Part shown: in pieces, positions 1 through 8,965 of the stretch | How positions within the stretch are numbered: the first letter of the stretch is position 1 | Layout: each line of letters opens with the position of its first letter | From: Enterobacter genomosp. O | GTDB lineage: Bacteria; Pseudomonadota; Gammaproteobacteria; Enterobacterales; Enterobacteriaceae | Reading direction: 5' to 3' | DNA: 64,000 nt | Assembly: GCF_001022965.1 (NCBI RefSeq) | Contig: NZ_LECZ01000023.1 | Coordinates: forward strand, 186,001-250,000 | The notes under the pieces: model-generated | The model's input: only the letters and a program-made list of their open reading frames with translations | Told to the model about the DNA's origin: nothing | Databases searched by the model: none | Translations under genes and position numbers: made by a program

Positions 1-3000
1 GCCGCCTTTGCGCTGCTGGACCGGCATGAGAAAAGCCACATTCACCTGACCACCGCCAGCCTGCTGGCCGACGCCGCGCGGCAGGCGGCGGGAAACGAGC
101 TGCTGTTCCGCGCCGTTCACCACGTCACGGCCGCGCTGGACAGCATTCAGCCCGCCCCGCAGCGCCAGAGGTTCCGCGAGCTGAGCCTGCTGGCCGCGCG
201 ACGCGCGAAGCGCTCGGGGGATTACCCTTCGGCGCTCGGCTATATCCAGACCGCCAGAGCGCTGGGCAACGCCGGGACGGTGTCAGACTTTATGCTCGAT
301 ATCGAAGAGGCGGGCTGTGAGTTTGCGCTGGGGCACCTGGAGCGCACCCGCGAGCTGTGTGACGCCATCCTCGGCTGCCCCGGCGGGTTGACCGAAAAGG
401 CGCTGGCGGCCAACCTGCTGGTGGAGGTGTACATTCGCCAGTCGGACAGCCGTCTGGCGCTGGAGGCGGCGCTCTGCTGGCTGGGGGTGTTTGGCATCCA
501 GATTGGCCGCTATCCGCAAGACGCCGACTGCGACGAGGCCTGGGAACGCTTCTGCAACCGCGCGAATGACGCGCCGCAACATCTGTTTGGCCCGCTCTCG
601 CGAATGGACAACCCGGAAACCGAAGCGGTGATGAACCTGCTATATAGCGCCAGCATTTGCGCCAGCTTCATCTGCCCGCGCCTGCATTTCTTACTGCTCT
701 GCCGCATGATGCACCTGACCCTCGACCACGGCATTACCGGGGCGTCCACCACGGCGATGGCCTGGTTTGGCGTGCTGATGGGCCACCGCTACGCCGAGTA
801 CCGCCTCGGGTTCCAGTACGGCACCCTGGCCCGCGAGCTGGTCAATCGCCACGGCTACGATGCGTTCGAAGCCAAAACCCTGCTGCCGCTCGACCAGCTC
901 AGCGTCTGGACCCAGCCTTTATCGTTTACCATCGAGTGCGCGAAGGCCTGCTTTAGCGCGGCGGTCACCCACGGCGACATGACGATGGCCTGCTTTGCGG
1001 CCTGCCACCAGGTGATTAACTTCCTCTCGCGGGGCGACCACCTGGACGGGGTGCTGACCAGCATCGATCGCGGCCTGGCGTTCGTGCGTAAAACCCACTT
1101 CCAGGACGTGGAAACCATTTTGATGGTCCAGCGCGGCTACGTTGAGTTCCTGCGCACGCCGGTCATCGGCACCTGGAGCGCGTCGCAGGTATTGCCGGAG
1201 GCGCTGCTTCCCGCGTCGCCGGAGCAGGCGCCGGAGAAGAACGCCACCATGCTGTTCTGGTACTGGCTGTATCGCGGCATGGCGCACTTTACCTGCGGGG
1301 AGTATGCCGACGCGCAGGCGGATCTCGAGATGGCGGGCTGGTACGCATGGTCTGCGCCGGGGCACATCCATCTGCTGGACTACCATCTTTACAGCGCTCT
1401 GGCGCTGTCGCGTCAGCTGACGCCGGAGACCTTCTCGGCGAACCACCGCCGCAGCATTCACGCCCACTACGACAAAATTGCCCTCTGGGCGCGCATTAAT
1501 CCCGGCACGTTCGCGGATAAAGAGGCGCTGATCTACGCCGAAATCGTGCGTCTGGACGGGATGAACAGCATCGCGCTGGAGCAGTATGAGAAGGCGGTCC
1601 GGCTCTCCCGCGAGGGCGGATTTAACCCGATCAACGCCCTGGCCCACGAGCTGGCGGGGCGCTTTTCGCTGGCCTGCGGCTACCCGACCGCCTCGGACGC
1701 GCACTTCCGCGGGGCCATTGCCGCCTGGGGACGCGCGGGCGCGCAGGCCAAAATCCGCCAGCTGGAGCAGGATTTCCCGCACCTGCTGGCCTCGGGGCAG
1801 GCCAGCGCTTACGACACGGTGGCCTTCGCCCAGAACGAGACCATCCGCGATCTGCAAAGCGTCATCAAAGCCTCCCGCGCGCTGTCGGAAGAGATTAACC
1901 TTGAGCGCTTGATCGAAAACCTGATGACCATTCTGCTCGAACGCGCCGGGGCGCAGCGCGGCCTGCTGCTGCGCGTGAGCGAGAGCCTCATCCCGGAGAT
2001 CGAGGCCAGCGCCTGGACCAGCACGGAAGGCGTGCGGGTGCGGATCCTGAAAGACGTGCCGACGGCGACCGACCTGCCGCTGTCGGTGCTGGCGGCGGTG
2101 ATCCGCACCGGGCAGGAGATCCGCACCGGCAGGCCGGAGGAGTTCCATCCCTTCAGCCAGGATCCCTATCTGGTGACCTCCGGGGCGGCCGTGATGTGCG
2201 TCCCGATGTTCAAACAGGCGCGGCTGGTGGGGGTGCTGTACCTGGAAAACCGCCTGATGCCGGAGGTCTTCACCGCCGAGCACTCGCGCGTGGTGAGCCT
2301 GCTGGGCGCGCAGGCCGCGGTCTCCCTGGAGACGGCGCGGCTGTACGCTGAACTGCTGGCGGAGAACATCCAGCGCCGGCGGGTGGAAAAAGAGCTGCGC
2401 GCCAGCCAGACCTCGCTGATGCTGGGCGAGCAGATCAGCCACACCGGCAGCTGGCGCTGGGAGCTGGAGCAGGATCTGATGTTTGTCTCGGACGAGTACG
2501 CCCGTATTCTCGGCCTGCCCGAACGGCAAAAGACCATCTCCATGGCGGAGTTTTTGACCTTCGTTCATGAGGACGATTACGCCCGCATCAGCGCTATCGT
2601 TACACAGAGCGTGCGCGACGGGCTCTCCATGCGGGCGGAGTTTCGCGTTAAGCGTACCGACGGCTCAACGCGCTACATCCTCGGGATTGGCGATCCGGTG
2701 GGCGTGGGCAGCGAGGTGAACGAGTATTACGGCATCATCACCGACATCACCAGCCAGCGCGCCGCGGAGGATGCCATGCGGGTGGCGCAGGCGGATCTGG
2801 CGCGGGTGTCCCGCGCCACCACCGTCGGACAGCTGACCTCCTCCATCGCCCACGAGATTAACCAGCCGCTGATGTCGATCGTCTCGAACGCCGGGGCGAG
2901 CCTGCGCTGGCTCAGCCGCGAGCCGGCCCGGCTGGACAAGGTCCGCGAAGGGCTGGATGAGATCGCCGCGGAAGGCGCGCGGGCGGGGGAGATCATTCGC

Positions 3001-3501
3001 AGCATCCAGTCCCTGACGCGCAAGCAGGATCCCACCTTCTCGCGCATCGATCTGCACGACCTGATCCACCACATCATCACGCTCTCGCGCAGCGAGCTGG
3101 AGCTGCGACATATAAGCGTTGATTATCTGTTGAAGGCGCAGGAGAGCTTTATCACCGGCGATAGCGTGCAGATCCAGCAGGTGCTGCTCAACCTGGTGAT
3201 GAACGCCGTCGAGGCGATGGCCGAGGTGACGGATCGCCCCTGCGCCATTACCCTCAGCACCAGCAACGCGGACGGTAAAGTGATCGTCGAGATCGCCGAT
3301 ACCGGCAGCGGCATTGAGCCCGAGCGTCTGGAGCAGATCTTTGACTCGTTCTATTCCACCAAAGCGCAGGGGATGGGGATGGGGCTGACCATCAGCGCCA
3401 GCATCATTGAGCGCCACTGCGGGAAGCTGAGCGCGCGCCGCCGGGAGCCGTACGGCACGGTGTTTTCCTTTGCGCTGCCGCTGGCGACACGGGAAGGGTA
3501 G
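1..3501 (+). CDS. Large hybrid sensor histidine kinase, 3' part (GAF-PAS-HisKA-HATPase)
   Basis: The frame is open from base 1, so the gene begins upstream; 1166 residues are visible. Residues 1 to about 600 are helical, TPR-like sequence. A GAF domain follows (about 605-785), then a PAS domain (about 810-920, with HTGSWRWELEQD), then a HisKA domain with the phospho-acceptor His951 in SSIAHEINQPL. The ATPase domain shows the N box (NLVMNAVEAM), DTGSGI and GMGMGLTIS. This matches the C-terminal half of the trifunctional Ser/Thr-kinase/AAA-ATPase/histidine-kinase family; the kinase-like and ATPase parts would lie off the window. It converges on a FixJ-type regulator 3 bp away, its likely partner. 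The input signal cannot be read from the sequence. Confidence 0.88.
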   Translation, partial: AAFALLDRHEKSHIHLTTASLLADAARQAAGNELLFRAVHHVTAALDSIQPAPQRQRFRELSLLAARRAKRSGDYPSALGYIQTARALGNAGTVSDFMLDIEEAGCEFALGHLERTRELCDAILGCPGGLTEKALAANLLVEVYIRQSDSRLALEAALCWLGVFGIQIGRYPQDADCDEAWERFCNRANDAPQHLFGPLSRMDNPETEAVMNLLYSASICASFICPRLHFLLLCRMMHLTLDHGITGASTTAMAWFGVLMGHRYAEYRLGFQYGTLARELVNRHGYDAFEAKTLLPLDQLSVWTQPLSFTIECAKACFSAAVTHGDMTMACFAACHQVINFLSRGDHLDGVLTSIDRGLAFVRKTHFQDVETILMVQRGYVEFLRTPVIGTWSASQVLPEALLPASPEQAPEKNATMLFWYWLYRGMAHFTCGEYADAQADLEMAGWYAWSAPGHIHLLDYHLYSALALSRQLTPETFSANHRRSIHAHYDKIALWARINPGTFADKEALIYAEIVRLDGMNSIALEQYEKAVRLSREGGFNPINALAHELAGRFSLACGYPTASDAHFRGAIAAWGRAGAQAKIRQLEQDFPHLLASGQASAYDTVAFAQNETIRDLQSVIKASRALSEEINLERLIENLMTILLERAGAQRGLLLRVSESLIPEIEASAWTSTEGVRVRILKDVPTATDLPLSVLAAVIRTGQEIRTGRPEEFHPFSQDPYLVTSGAAVMCVPMFKQARLVGVLYLENRLMPEVFTAEHSRVVSLLGAQAAVSLETARLYAELLAENIQRRRVEKELRASQTSLMLGEQISHTGSWRWELEQDLMFVSDEYARILGLPERQKTISMAEFLTFVHEDDYARISAIVTQSVRDGLSMRAEFRVKRTDGSTRYILGIGDPVGVGSEVNEYYGIITDITSQRAAEDAMRVAQADLARVSRATTVGQLTSSIAHEINQPLMSIVSNAGASLRWLSREPARLDKVREGLDEIAAEGARAGEIIRSIQSLTRKQDPTFSRIDLHDLIHHIITLSRSELELRHISVDYLLKAQESFITGDSVQIQQVLLNLVMNAVEAMAEVTDRPCAITLSTSNADGKVIVEIADTGSGIEPERLEQIFDSFYSTKAQGMGMGLTISASIIERHCGKLSARRREPYGTVFSFALPLATREG

Positions 3502-3504
3502 AGG

Positions 3505-4122
3505 TTACTCCGCAGGCTGGCTATTGGTCAGGCGCTCAACGGCCCTGACCAGCTCCGCCACGGAGCGCACCTGCATTTTCTCCATCACGCGGCGGCGGTG
3601 CACCTTAACCGTGATCTCGCTGACGCCAAGCTCGGCGGCAATCTGCTTGTTCAGCATGCCGCTTATCGCCAGCGTCAGCACCTCGTGTTCGCGCGGCGTG
3701 AGGGACATATGCCGCTGCTTCAGGGCGTAGTGCTCTTTATTGCGCACGGCGTTGTGTTCCGCCAGCCGAAGGGCGGATTCGATGGCGTCGATCAGCGCGC
3801 CGGATTCAACGGGCTTGGTGAGAAATTCGTAAGCGCCGCCCTTGATGGCGCGCACCGACATCGGGATGGTGCCGTGGCCGGTAAGGAAAATAATCGGGAT
3901 CTCGCGCCCGCTGTCTTTGAGCGCGTCAGCCACCTCAAAGCCCGAGATGGCGGGCAGTTGCATGTCGAGGATCACGCACGACGGCAGCTCCTCAAACCGG
4001 TGTTGAAGAAACGCTTCTGCCGATGAAAAGCCGATGGCGCTTAAGTCTGCCGATTCCAGCAGCCCGATTACGGACTGCCTGACTGCGTCATCGTCATCTA
4101 CCACATACACAATGTGTTCCAT
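3505..4122 (-). CDS. FixJ/NarL-type response regulator
   Basis: This 205-residue protein has an N-terminal receiver domain (1 to about 120) with an acidic pocket at Asp9-Asp12, the phospho-acceptor Asp53 in VILDMQLP, Thr81 and Lys103 in FLTKP. A LuxR-type helix-turn-helix follows (about 138-200), starting LTPREHEVL and including NKQIAAELGVSEITVKVH. Such proteins bind DNA when phosphorylated by a partner kinase. It faces the large histidine kinase tail to tail with a 3 bp gap, so the two are probably one two-component system although not co-transcribed. About 180 bp of AT-rich DNA upstream would hold its promoter. Targets are unknown. Confidence 0.9.
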   Translation of the reverse strand: MEHIVYVVDDDDAVRQSVIGLLESADLSAIGFSSAEAFLQHRFEELPSCVILDMQLPAISGFEVADALKDSGREIPIIFLTGHGTIPMSVRAIKGGAYEFLTKPVESGALIDAIESALRLAEHNAVRNKEHYALKQRHMSLTPREHEVLTLAISGMLNKQIAAELGVSEITVKVHRRRVMEKMQVRSVAELVRAVERLTNSQPAE

Positions 4123-4306
4123 TCACCGCCCCGGTGCTGATTGACATGTCGAGGATGTAAACAGCCCCGACGGCTACGTAAGGGACTGTTTATACTGACT
4201 TTCATCTTAACACATTAAATATCATTATCATTTAACAATATGATAACCGTATGAAGATGAAGTATAGCGAGCCGTGGCGGGGCGGTTAAGGAACGAAACG
4301 CTGATT

Positions 4307-4693
4307 TTATGCACCGACAAGCTCAATGCGGTTGCCGTCCGGGTCCGCAATTACCGCTTCATAGAAGCCGTCCCCGGTCATGCGCGGTGCGCTGAGCAGC
4401 GTGCCGTTTGCCCGCGCCCGCTCTGCCATGCTGTCCACCTGCGCCCTGCTGCCGACGTTAATGGCGATATGCGCCCAGCCGATAAACTCCGGGTGCGACG
4501 GCGCGCCGGGCAGGTCCGGCAGCGTCATCAGCTCAATGGTCGGCCCGTCATCCAGCGTAATAAAATGGGATTCAAACCCCGGGCGGTTTTGACTGACGTA
4601 GCGTTCGTTACTGCGGCCATTAAAAACCGTTTCCCAGAACTGAACCTGTGCCTCGAGGCTGCGGGTCCAGAGTGCGACATGTGCAATATTCAT
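4307..4693 (-). CDS. VOC-superfamily (glyoxalase-like) protein
   Basis: A single-domain 128-residue protein of the vicinal oxygen chelate fold. Residues His5, Glu54, His75 and Glu124 sit at the four usual metal-ligand positions of the two beta-alpha-beta-beta-beta repeats, so a divalent metal site looks intact. The ATG at 4693 was chosen because GAGGG lies 6 bp upstream and the VOC fold begins at once (MNIAHVALW); a longer reading would add a non-homologous extension across the divergent promoter region. It is divergent from the DeoR regulator at 4775, a plausible controller. The substrate is unknown; family members include glyoxalase I, fosfomycin-resistance proteins and dioxygenases. Confidence 0.82.
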   Translation of the reverse strand: MNIAHVALWTRSLEAQVQFWETVFNGRSNERYVSQNRPGFESHFITLDDGPTIELMTLPDLPGAPSHPEFIGWAHIAINVGSRAQVDSMAERARANGTLLSAPRMTGDGFYEAVIADPDGNRIELVGA

Positions 4694-4774
4694 AATAACC
4701 CTCGTTGTGTGAAGTGCGCGGTTGTGCAACATTATGCGCATTGATACTCGATTAGACTTTATCAGGGACTTCTT

Positions 4775-5545
4775 ATGCTCGATTATGCTGCTTTTCCGGA
4801 ACAACGACAAGCGCGGATCCGCCAGATCCTTCAGGAGAGCGGAAGGGTGGTCTGTACCGAGCTGGCGAGCCAGATGAACGTGTCCGAGCACACCATTCGC
4901 CGGGATTTACATGAGCTTAGCAAAGAGGGGATCTGTAAAAAGGTCTACGGCGGCGCGGTGCTTCAGCTGCCGGATGCGGGGAATTTTTTTAGCCGCGAAC
5001 AGAAAATAAGTGCAGAAAAGAACACAATCGCGCAGAAAGCAGCAGCGCTGGTGAAGCCTGGCGGCTGTATTTTTATCGACGCGGGCACGACCAACCTGGC
5101 GGTGGCGAAGGCCCTTCCGGCGGATCTCCGCGTTACGGTGGTGACCAACTCCCCGGCGATTGCCGCGGAGCTGCTGCATCATCCGCTGTGCGAGGTGATC
5201 GTCACCGGCGGGCAGGTCCAGCGAACCTCCGGCGGCGCGGTGGACGCCACGGCGGCAAGCCAGATCCAGGGCATTATCTTCGACCAGGCGTTTATCGGCG
5301 GCTGCGCGATGGACCCGGAGATGGGGCTTACCGGGTTTGATTTCGCCGACTGCGCGTTCAAAAAAGTCGCGATCGCCCAGAGTAACCAGACCATCGTGGC
5401 CCTGACCGCCGACAAGCTGCCCGGCGTGGCGCGCTATGCGGTGGCGAAGAGCCGCGACATTGACGTGCTGGTGGTGGAAGAGGGGATGGAAAAGGGCGTT
5501 CTTGACGCGTTTGCGGCGCAGGACGTTCGCATTGTGTGCGCCTGA
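4775..5545 (+). CDS. DeoR/GlpR-family transcriptional regulator
   Basis: This 256-residue protein has the DeoR layout. The winged helix at residues about 10-60 contains LASQMNVSEHTIRRDLHEL and is followed by KKVYGGAV. The C-terminal sugar-phosphate sensor domain (about 80-250) has IFIDAGTTNLAVAKAL, VVTNSPAIAAEL, VTGGQV and the DQAFIGG loop. Family members usually repress sugar or polyol genes until a phosphorylated intermediate binds. No sugar operon adjoins; the nearest divergent gene encodes a VOC protein. The start at 4775 follows a weak ribosome-binding site (AGGGAC), and the N-terminus aligns with the family. Confidence 0.88.
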   Translation: MLDYAAFPEQRQARIRQILQESGRVVCTELASQMNVSEHTIRRDLHELSKEGICKKVYGGAVLQLPDAGNFFSREQKISAEKNTIAQKAAALVKPGGCIFIDAGTTNLAVAKALPADLRVTVVTNSPAIAAELLHHPLCEVIVTGGQVQRTSGGAVDATAASQIQGIIFDQAFIGGCAMDPEMGLTGFDFADCAFKKVAIAQSNQTIVALTADKLPGVARYAVAKSRDIDVLVVEEGMEKGVLDAFAAQDVRIVCA

Positions 5546-5608
5546 GGACTTTCACGGGTAAAACAGGCTACACTCTGGTTTTGAGCGCTAAATGCTGAGG
5601 ACATAACA

Positions 5609-6211
5609 ATGCACTACACACTGAAAGAAAGTGACAAGGATAAGGCGGAAGGGTCAAACGGCACGGGCGCGCTGCAGCAAAAACTGCTGGAGTCCCGTTC
5701 GATTGTGATCTCCGGCGAGATTAACCAGGAGCTGGCGCAGAAGGTGATCACCCAGATGATCCTGCTGCAAAGCGTCAGCAACGATCCGATCAAGCTGTAC
5801 ATCAACAGCCAGGGCGGCCACGTGGAAGCGGGTGATACCATCCACGACTTTATCAAGTTCATCCGCCCGGAAGTGCATGTTATCGGCACCGGCTGGGTGG
5901 CGAGCGCCGGGATCACCATCTTCCTGGCGGCGAAGAAAGAGCACCGCTACTCGCTGCCAAATACCCGCTTTATGATCCACCAGCCGCTGGGCGGCGTGCG
6001 CGGTCAGGCGACGGATATTGAGATCGAAGCGCGCGAGATCATCCGCATGCTGGATCGCGTGAACAAGCTGATTGCTGACGCGACCGGCCAGCCGCTGGAA
6101 AAAGTGAAAAAAGACACCGACCGCAACTTCTGGATGTCTCCGGCAGAAGCGCTGGACTACGGCATCGTGGGTAAACTGATTACCCATTATGACGAGCTGA
6201 AGCTGGATTAA
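5609..6211 (+). CDS. Stand-alone ClpP-like serine protease with Ser-His-Asn triad
   Basis: This 200-residue protein has the ClpP fold: LYINSQGGHVEAG, the nucleophile Ser99 in GWVASAG, and His124 in RFMIHQPLGG. Where ClpP has its third triad residue (the second Asp of ERDTERDRF in E. coli) this protein has Asn173, in KKDTDRNFWMSP. The N-terminus differs from the housekeeping ClpP and lacks its mature start (ALVPMVIE). No tig, clpX or lon gene is near, so this is an extra paralogue, not the main ClpP. ClpP barrels degrade proteins fed by AAA+ unfoldases; whether this one forms homo- or hetero-oligomers cannot be told here. A ribosome-binding site (TGAGGA) precedes the ATG. Confidence 0.9.
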   Translation: MHYTLKESDKDKAEGSNGTGALQQKLLESRSIVISGEINQELAQKVITQMILLQSVSNDPIKLYINSQGGHVEAGDTIHDFIKFIRPEVHVIGTGWVASAGITIFLAAKKEHRYSLPNTRFMIHQPLGGVRGQATDIEIEAREIIRMLDRVNKLIADATGQPLEKVKKDTDRNFWMSPAEALDYGIVGKLITHYDELKLD

Positions 6212-6227
6212 GTTTTCGCCGCGTATG

Positions 6228-6260
6228 TGTCGGGTGGCGGCTTCGCCTTACCCGACCTAC
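6228..6260. repeat. REP element
   Basis: A single REP-type palindrome reading CGGGTGGCGGCTTCGCC then TTACCCGACC. It lies between the ClpP-like gene and roxA and can form a stable stem in the transcript of the upstream gene. Confidence 0.8.
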
Positions 6261-6344
6261 GCGCCCTGGTTTGACCCATGACAAGTTCCCCCTCTGCCTT
6301 CTTGCCTATAATCGCGCCTGTTTCCCCTCTCACTGGTGCTATCC

Positions 6345-7466
6345 ATGGCGTATCAACTGAACCTGAACTGGCCGGAATTTCTTGAGAAATACTGGCAAAA
6401 AAAACCCGTTGTGCTGAAAAATGCCTTCCCGAATTTTGTCGACCCGATAACCCCGGACGAGCTGGCAGGCCTGGCGATGGAGCCGGAAGTCGATAGCCGC
6501 CTGGTGAGCCATTTCAACGGCAAGTGGCAGGCCAGCAATGGTCCGTTTGAGCACTTTGACGATCTGGGCGAAACCGGCTGGTCGCTGCTGGCGCAGGCAG
6601 TAAACCACTGGCATATGCCCGCGGCGGAGCTGATGCGTCCGTTCCGCGTCCTGCCGGACTGGCGTCTGGATGACCTGATGATCTCCTTCTCCGTGCCGGG
6701 CGGCGGCGTGGGTCCGCATATCGATCAGTATGATGTGTTCATCATTCAGGGGATGGGCAGCCGCCGCTGGCGCGTGGGCGACAGGCTGCCGATGCGTCAG
6801 TTCTGCCCGCATCCGGCGCTGCTGCATGTCGATCCGTTCGAGCCAATCATCGACGAAGATCTGGCCCCGGGCGATATCCTCTACATCCCGCCTGGATTCC
6901 CGCACGACGGCTTTACCCATGAGACGGCGCTTAACTACTCCGTTGGCTTCCGCGGGCCAAACGGCCGCGATCTGATCAGCAGCTTCGCCGATTACGCGCT
7001 GGAAAACGATCTGGGCGGCGAGCACTACAGCGATCCGGATCTGACCTGTCGCGAGCACCCTGGCCGCGTGGAGCAGTACGAGCTCGAACGCCTTCGTCAG
7101 ATAATGATCGACATGATTAGCAAACCAGATGATTTCACGAAGTGGTTCGGCAGCTTTGTCTCCACGCCGCGCCACGAGCTGGATATCGCCGCCGCCGAGC
7201 CGCCGTATGCGCCGGAAGAGGTGCTGGACGCGCTGCAGGGCGGCGAAACGCTGTCTCGCCTGAGCGGCCTGCGCGTGCTGAACGTCAACGGCAGCTTCTT
7301 TATCAACAGCGAGCTGCTGGAAACGGTAGACGCGAAGGCGGCGGATGCGCTGTGCCGCTACACCGAACTCGGCCAGGCCGAGCTGGGCGATGCGCTGAAC
7401 AACCCGACGTTTGTTGAAGAGCTTACCGGGCTGATTAACCAGGGGTACTGGTACTTCGACGAGTAG
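6345..7466 (+). CDS. roxA: Ribosomal protein uL16 arginine 3-hydroxylase (RoxA/YcfD-like)
   Basis: This 373-residue JmjC/cupin oxygenase closely follows E. coli YcfD from its first residues (MAYQLNLNWPEFLEKYW). The iron ligands His125 and Asp127 (GPHIDQYD) and His187 (PPGFPHDGF) are present, then the C-terminal dimerisation and winged-helix part. YcfD/RoxA uses Fe(II), oxygen and 2-oxoglutarate to hydroxylate Arg81 of ribosomal protein uL16. The ATG at 6345 matches the YcfD start; an in-frame GTG three codons earlier is less likely. In E. coli ycfD adjoins phoQ, so this location between a ClpP-like gene and yjiR is unusual and this may be a second copy. Confidence 0.88.
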   Translation: MAYQLNLNWPEFLEKYWQKKPVVLKNAFPNFVDPITPDELAGLAMEPEVDSRLVSHFNGKWQASNGPFEHFDDLGETGWSLLAQAVNHWHMPAAELMRPFRVLPDWRLDDLMISFSVPGGGVGPHIDQYDVFIIQGMGSRRWRVGDRLPMRQFCPHPALLHVDPFEPIIDEDLAPGDILYIPPGFPHDGFTHETALNYSVGFRGPNGRDLISSFADYALENDLGGEHYSDPDLTCREHPGRVEQYELERLRQIMIDMISKPDDFTKWFGSFVSTPRHELDIAAAEPPYAPEEVLDALQGGETLSRLSGLRVLNVNGSFFINSELLETVDAKAADALCRYTELGQAELGDALNNPTFVEELTGLINQGYWYFDE

Positions 7467-7480
7467 TGCTGCATGGTTTT

Positions 7481-7527
7481 CTCCCTCTCCCTGTGGGAGA
7501 GGGCCGGGGTGAGGGCATCAGGCCGCA
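7481..7527. repeat. CCCTCTCCC/GGGTGAGGG intergenic palindrome
   Basis: CTCCCTCTCCCTGTGGGAGA followed by GGGCCGGGGTGAGGGC. The stem GTTTTCTCCCTCTCCC / GGGAGAGGG lies between the convergent roxA and yjiR genes and may act as a terminator for both. The same motif recurs at 15272, 28680, 35682 and 39630 onward. Confidence 0.75.
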
Positions 7528-8946
7528 CTAGCCCTCCTCCATCGCAATCACAATCGCTTCACCCATCTTCTTCAACGCCTCGCGATTTTTGTCCGTCGGT
7601 GGCAGCGCCACGTTGATCCGCAGGCAGTTGCGGTACTTCCCGGAGGCAGAAAACAGCGACCCGGCCGCGGCCTGAATCTTCAGCCGACACAGCTGCTTGC
7701 TGACGCACACCATGTCGACCTTCTCCGGTAGCTCAATCCACAGCAGGAAGCTTCCCTGCGGGCGCGTGACGCAAATCTCTGCCGGAAAATACTGCCGCAC
7801 CCAGCAGGTGTAGGTTTCCATATTCTGCTGATAAATCTGGCGCATGCGGCGCACGTGGCGATGGTAATGGCCGTCGCGGATAAACGCCGCCACCGCCATC
7901 TGCGTGCCCGGGACGTTAAACCCGCCCGCGGCGTATTTCATGTGCATCACCCGGTCGTAATAGCGCCCCGGCACAATCCAGCCGACGCGCAGGCCCGGCG
8001 CCACGGTTTTGGTAAACGAGCTGCAGAGGATCACACGGCCGTCGATATCCATCGAATGAATGGTGCGCGGGCGCGGGTACTCCGCCGCCAGCTCGCCGTA
8101 AATGTCATCCTCCACGATCACGATATCGTGCCGCTGGGCGAGGGCTAAGACCTGCTTTTTCCGCGCTTCGGGCATGATAAACCCGAGCGGGTTGTTGCAG
8201 TTGGGCACCAGGATCACCGCTTTGATCGGCCACTGCTCCAGCGCCAGCTCGAGCGCCTCGATGCTGATCCCGGTTTCAGGATCGGTGGGAATTTCAATCG
8301 CCTTGATGTCGAAGCCGCGCAGCATCTGCATGGTGCCGTGAAACGACGGCGACTCCACCGCCACGATATCCCCCGGTTTGCACACCGACAGCAGGGCAAT
8401 CGACAGCGCGCCGTGGCAGCCGTTGGTGATGACAATCTCGTTTGCCGCGACGGTCGAGCCGCCGTCCAGCATCAGGCGGGCGATCTGCTCGCGCAGCTCC
8501 AGCCGTCCGTCAAGCACGTCATAGCTCAGCATCTCGCCCGGATTATGCTGCGCAATGCGGCTCATCTCGCGCCACAGCGGCTTCAGGCTCGGCTGGTTAA
8601 TATCCGGCGAGCCGCCGCCAAAGGAGATCATCTCTTTGTCGGCGCGGGCGTCCAGCAGCATCATCACCTCATCCCACTGGGTCACGTCCACGGGGCGCTG
8701 CACCGGGCGGGTCATGGCCGGGACGGGCGGCTGGGTCTTACGCTGCGAAACAAAATAGCCGGAGCGCGGTTGAGGGGTGATCAGCTGGAGATTTTCGAGG
8801 ATCTGGTAGGCCTGCTGTATGGTGCTGATACTCACGCCGTGCTCCTGGCTCAGCGTGCGTACCGACGGCAGACGTTCGCCGCTGCGATACAGCCCTTGTT
8901 CGATACGTTCCGCCAGAAGGTTGGCCAGATGTTGGTAGCGCGTCAT
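7528..8946 (-). CDS. yjiR: MocR-type regulator YjiR (GntR helix-turn-helix + aminotransferase fold)
   Basis: This 472-residue protein has a GntR winged helix (1-70: YQHLANLLAERIEQG, SGERLPSVRTLS, VSISTIQQAYQIL) fused to a fold-type I aminotransferase domain (about 100-470). The PLP-binding Lys lies in SSFTKTVAPGLRVGW; PNCNNPLG and EDDIYGEL are further cofactor-pocket motifs. It matches E. coli YjiR throughout. MocR proteins use PLP or an amino compound as effector and often regulate a divergent gene. The divergent partner here is yjiS, as in E. coli, and the gap carries four ACAGAT-type repeats suited to autoregulation. Its target metabolite is unknown. Confidence 0.9.
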   Translation of the reverse strand: MTRYQHLANLLAERIEQGLYRSGERLPSVRTLSQEHGVSISTIQQAYQILENLQLITPQPRSGYFVSQRKTQPPVPAMTRPVQRPVDVTQWDEVMMLLDARADKEMISFGGGSPDINQPSLKPLWREMSRIAQHNPGEMLSYDVLDGRLELREQIARLMLDGGSTVAANEIVITNGCHGALSIALLSVCKPGDIVAVESPSFHGTMQMLRGFDIKAIEIPTDPETGISIEALELALEQWPIKAVILVPNCNNPLGFIMPEARKKQVLALAQRHDIVIVEDDIYGELAAEYPRPRTIHSMDIDGRVILCSSFTKTVAPGLRVGWIVPGRYYDRVMHMKYAAGGFNVPGTQMAVAAFIRDGHYHRHVRRMRQIYQQNMETYTCWVRQYFPAEICVTRPQGSFLLWIELPEKVDMVCVSKQLCRLKIQAAAGSLFSASGKYRNCLRINVALPPTDKNREALKKMGEAIVIAMEEG

Positions 8947-8965
8947 GCTGTATCCTTTGTTTTCA

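Noticed and set aside
919..2568. Long open frame on the minus strand inside the sensor kinase
   Set aside because: G+C-rich codon bias of the kinase gene keeps the antisense frame open; the translated protein is Arg/His/Gln-rich with no domains.
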